DNA of 7,324 nucleotides from Leptospirales bacterium. GTDB lineage: Bacteria; Spirochaetota; Leptospiria; Leptospirales; Leptonemataceae. Positions 5,608-7,324 of the stretch are shown here, piece by piece; position 1 is the first letter of the stretch; every line of letters starts with the position of its first letter. The stretch spans positions 1 through 7,324 of the forward strand of contig JABAAI010000048.1 in the NCBI GenBank assembly GCA_014238825.1, in the 5' to 3' direction. A program made the position numbers and the translations under genes. The notes under the pieces are model-generated. The model saw only the letters and a program-made list of their open reading frames with translations, was not told the origin of the DNA and did no database searches.

Positions 5608-6645
5608 ATGTTTTTAATTAGACCAGAGTTTTGTGAGCTATATTCATTATTTTTAAGAGACCTGAGAACTTTCTTTCAAAAACTAAATTTCCTTGAGATA
5701 GAAACGCCATTACTTACTAGGCAGGTAAATATAGAAGCACATATAGATAGCTTTCAAGTTTACAGAGCCAATGTGAGAAAGAGTCCGCATGCCCCCCCTT
5801 GGCATGCGAAGACTAGGGATAATCCTGATGCTTATTTAATAACGAGTCCGGAGTTTGCTCTAAAGTCGCTATTAATTCAGCTTAAAAGAAATATTTATCA
5901 AATTGCCCATTGCTTTCGTGCTGGAGAAATAGGTCCCTTGCATATGGAGGAATTTTTGTTGTTAGAGTGGTATTTTATTAATGCGGATGAGTTTGTACTT
6001 ATGGATCAGTGCGAGGAATTATTGTTTTTTATGAGTCAAAGAGCTTACAGTAAGGCTTTTTTCCAAGGCTCACTTAAACGTAGGAGCGTACAGAGTGTTT
6101 TAAAAGAATATGCAAATTGTACTTGGGCCCGGGATGATTTAGAGCAAGTTTGTTTAGAAAAAGATTTGATAAGAGTAGGTGATGATAAATTAAAGCAAAG
6201 TCAGCATATTCGTGATGTGAGTACTACAGATCTTTTTCATAGCGTTTTTATTAATTTGGTTGAACCTCACCTTGGCTTAGCTGGTCCTGAATTTGTGTAT
6301 CACTATCCCCCCGAGCTGGCAGCTTTCAGTAGAGTCGAAAATGGCTATGCCAGACGTTTTGAGATTTACTGGAAGGGTTTGGAATTAGCAAATGCGTATT
6401 ATGAGCTTAGCCAAAAAGAAGAATATCTTAGTTGTTTTAGAAGAGAGCATGTTATCCGTCAGAAGATTGCTCAAGAGTCGCCAGCAGTGAATATGCAAAT
6501 AGATGAAGATTTTATAAAACTTTTGGAACAGAATAATGGCTTGCCTGAGGCTAGCGGGATTGCTCTAGGCCTTGATAGACTTTTTTTAATACTTTTGGGA
6601 GAAAAGAGTTTAAATGCAGTATACAATTTATCTGCTTATGAATAG
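5608..6645 (+). CDS. epmA: elongation factor P--(R)-beta-lysine ligase EpmA (PoxA/GenX)
   Basis: A class II LysRS paralogue of 345 residues that attaches beta-lysine to a conserved lysine of EF-P, helping ribosomes through polyproline stretches. It lacks the N-terminal anticodon-binding domain of LysRS and starts straight into the catalytic core, which marks it as EpmA. Visible elements are LEIETPLL (motif 1 region), LITSPEFALKSLL, motif 2 at 103-122 (R104, E107, H112, E115-F116, LEWY), RFEIYWKGLELANAYYEL at 250-267, and motif 3 SGIALGLDRL at 316-325. A319 matches E. coli A298, the residue that distinguishes beta-lysine-using EpmA from the Gly of LysRS. Motif 2 reads GPLHMEEF where E. coli has GRYHNPEF. 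Residues 59-69 are encoded by a GC-rich palindrome and appear extra relative to E. coli (325 residues). No Shine-Dalgarno sequence precedes the start. EpmB and EF-P are not in the window. Confidence 0.95.
   Translation: MFLIRPEFCELYSLFLRDLRTFFQKLNFLEIETPLLTRQVNIEAHIDSFQVYRANVRKSPHAPPWHAKTRDNPDAYLITSPEFALKSLLIQLKRNIYQIAHCFRAGEIGPLHMEEFLLLEWYFINADEFVLMDQCEELLFFMSQRAYSKAFFQGSLKRRSVQSVLKEYANCTWARDDLEQVCLEKDLIRVGDDKLKQSQHIRDVSTTDLFHSVFINLVEPHLGLAGPEFVYHYPPELAAFSRVENGYARRFEIYWKGLELANAYYELSQKEEYLSCFRREHVIRQKIAQESPAVNMQIDEDFIKLLEQNNGLPEASGIALGLDRLFLILLGEKSLNAVYNLSAYE
5782..5814. repeat. 33-bp GC-rich imperfect palindrome within epmA
   Basis: The arms CGCATGCC (5786-5793) and GGCATGCG (5801-5808) are perfect inverted repeats around a 7-base loop. 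The stem extends with AGTC (5782-5785) pairing to GACT (5811-5814) across a 2-base bulge at 5809-5810. The element is exactly 11 codons, in frame (residues 59-69, SPHAPPWHAKT), and contains a run of seven C at 5792-5798. Its GC content is far above the surrounding gene. It looks like a short palindromic element inserted without breaking the frame, comparable in principle to the protein-coding palindromic elements of Rickettsia. Confidence 0.65.
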
Positions 6646-6650
6646 AATTG

Positions 6651-6674
6651 ATGATACTTGTTTAATGATACTTG
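6651..6674. repeat. 10-bp direct repeat after epmA
   Basis: ATGATACTTG occurs at 6651-6660 and again at 6665-6674, a 14-bp period, just after the epmA stop codon. It lies in the 62-bp gap between the convergent epmA and purH. A weak hairpin (6678-6697, CTAG arms plus one G-T and one A-T pair) follows. I see no strong terminator in the gap. Confidence 0.5.
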
Positions 6675-6707
6675 CTTCTAGTAATTTTTAGTGCTAGCGA
6701 TTCCTGT

Positions 6708-7324
6708 CTAATGTAAAAAATGACGCTTCCCAGTAGTGGCCATCACCAAATTATGCTCATTAGCTGCTCTAATAATTTCTTCATCTTTTACAGATCCACC
6801 GGGATGAACTATCGCTTTGGCGCCTGCTTTAGCAATAGCATCGACCCCATCGCGGAAAGGAAAAAAAGAATCTGAAGCAACAAATGAATTTAGGAGATCT
6901 TTATTCGATTTACGGGCTTTAGATATAGCAATTTCAACAGAATCAAGTCGGCTCATTTGACCAGCACCAATTCCAAGGCTTTCATGAAGTGAAGAGAAAA
7001 CAATGGCGTTGGATTTAACATTTTTGGCTAAGCACCAAGCAAAGTACATTCCCTCTAGCGTTTCTTTGTCAGGCTTTTTTTCACTTACAATTTGCCATGC
7101 ATTGCTTCCTTTAGTCACAGACTCAATAGAATCGATAGAATCGTTTTCTTGGTAGAGCAGACCTCCCACTGCATTACGACACTGCATAGAATTTTTCATT
7201 ATTGATAAATTTTGCTTCTCGTATTTCAAAAGTCTAAGGTTCTTTTTTGCTGAAAGAATTTTAAGACTTTCAGGATGAAAAGAGCTAGCAATAATAACTT
7301 CAACAAAAATTTTACTTATAATAT
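6708..7324 (-). CDS. purH: bifunctional AICAR formyltransferase/IMP cyclohydrolase, C-terminal part
   Basis: The last 204 residues of PurH, which performs the final two steps of de novo IMP synthesis: formylation of AICAR with 10-formyl-tetrahydrofolate, then ring closure. The frame is open through the window edge, with EVIIASSFHPESLKILSAKKN at its far end. The gene therefore begins outside the window, and the TTG at 7227-7229 is only an internal Leu codon. Only part of the C-terminal AICAR transformylase domain is visible. Conserved segments are AVGGLLYQ, AKNVKSNAIVFSS (with the substrate-contacting Asn of KSNA), GIGAGQMSR, ASDSFFPFRDGVD, HPGGSVKDEEII and the terminal GKRHFLH. Nothing suggests decay. 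A 9-bp tandem duplication adds DSI DSI in a variable loop after LLYQEN. The IMP cyclohydrolase domain, about 200 residues, lies beyond the edge. Convergent with epmA. Confidence 0.97.
   Translation of the reverse strand, partial: IISKIFVEVIIASSFHPESLKILSAKKNLRLLKYEKQNLSIMKNSMQCRNAVGGLLYQENDSIDSIESVTKGSNAWQIVSEKKPDKETLEGMYFAWCLAKNVKSNAIVFSSLHESLGIGAGQMSRLDSVEIAISKARKSNKDLLNSFVASDSFFPFRDGVDAIAKAGAKAIVHPGGSVKDEEIIRAANEHNLVMATTGKRHFLH
7125..7142 (-). repeat. 9-bp tandem duplication in purH (DSI x2)
   Basis: Units at 7125-7133 and 7134-7142 differ at one base and encode Asp-Ser-Ile twice on the coding strand. The site is the variable loop between AVGGLLYQ and the WQIVSEKKP strand, where insertions should be tolerated. 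The near-identity suggests a fairly recent slippage event. Confidence 0.55.

Noticed and set aside
5608..6645. Lysyl-tRNA synthetase (lysS)
   Set aside because: The protein lacks the N-terminal anticodon-binding domain, has Ala rather than Gly at the motif 3 specificity position, and is of EpmA length.
6678..6697. Hairpin between epmA and purH as a bidirectional terminator
   Set aside because: Only about six pairs including a G-T, and no T run directly after it on either strand.
7227..7229. TTG as a start codon giving a free-standing 173-residue protein
   Set aside because: The upstream frame stays open and continues typical PurH sequence (EVIIA...LSAKKN), so this is an internal codon of a truncated purH.

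Overview
This 7.3 kb window comes from an AT-rich bacterial chromosome. It holds seven recognisable protein-coding genes and no mobile element, CRISPR array, rRNA or tRNA that I can see. The organism is probably Gram-negative: one gene encodes a predicted lipoprotein that resembles the YajG family, and an EpmA-type EF-P lysine ligase is present. A separate small PurS subunit argues against a typical enteric gammaproteobacterium, where FGAM synthase is one large PurL. An alphaproteobacterium or another low-GC, possibly host-associated Gram-negative lineage fits. This is inference from gene content, and I cannot name a genus.

Layout, left to right. Positions 2-2395 (+) hold the 3' seven-eighths of polA, DNA polymerase I with all three catalytic activities apparently intact. 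It is followed 32 bp later by a HAD-family phosphatase (2428-3099, +). Three genes then lie on the minus strand: sufD (3129-4373), a small predicted lipoprotein (4483-5112) and purS (5224-5475). Read in their own direction the order is purS, lipoprotein, sufD, with gaps of about 110 bp. epmA (5608-6645, +) is divergent from purS. The window closes with the 3' end of purH (6708-7324, -), convergent with epmA and cut by the window edge.

The genes do not form one pathway. They cover DNA replication and repair (polA), phosphate-ester cleavage (HAD), Fe-S cluster assembly (sufD), the cell envelope (lipoprotein), purine synthesis (purS and purH, both separated from other pur genes) and EF-P modification (epmA). 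The partners SufB/C/S, PurL/PurQ, EpmB and EF-P are not in the window. This dispersed arrangement resembles genomes where ancestral operons have been broken up.

I do not see an undescribed multi-gene system. The most interesting signals are small: a GC-rich 33-bp imperfect palindrome in frame inside epmA, matching an apparent 11-residue length excess; five well-defined gene starts, none with a Shine-Dalgarno sequence; a candidate sufD promoter overlapped by a dyad; and a run of 11-bp phased repeats between purS and the lipoprotein gene.
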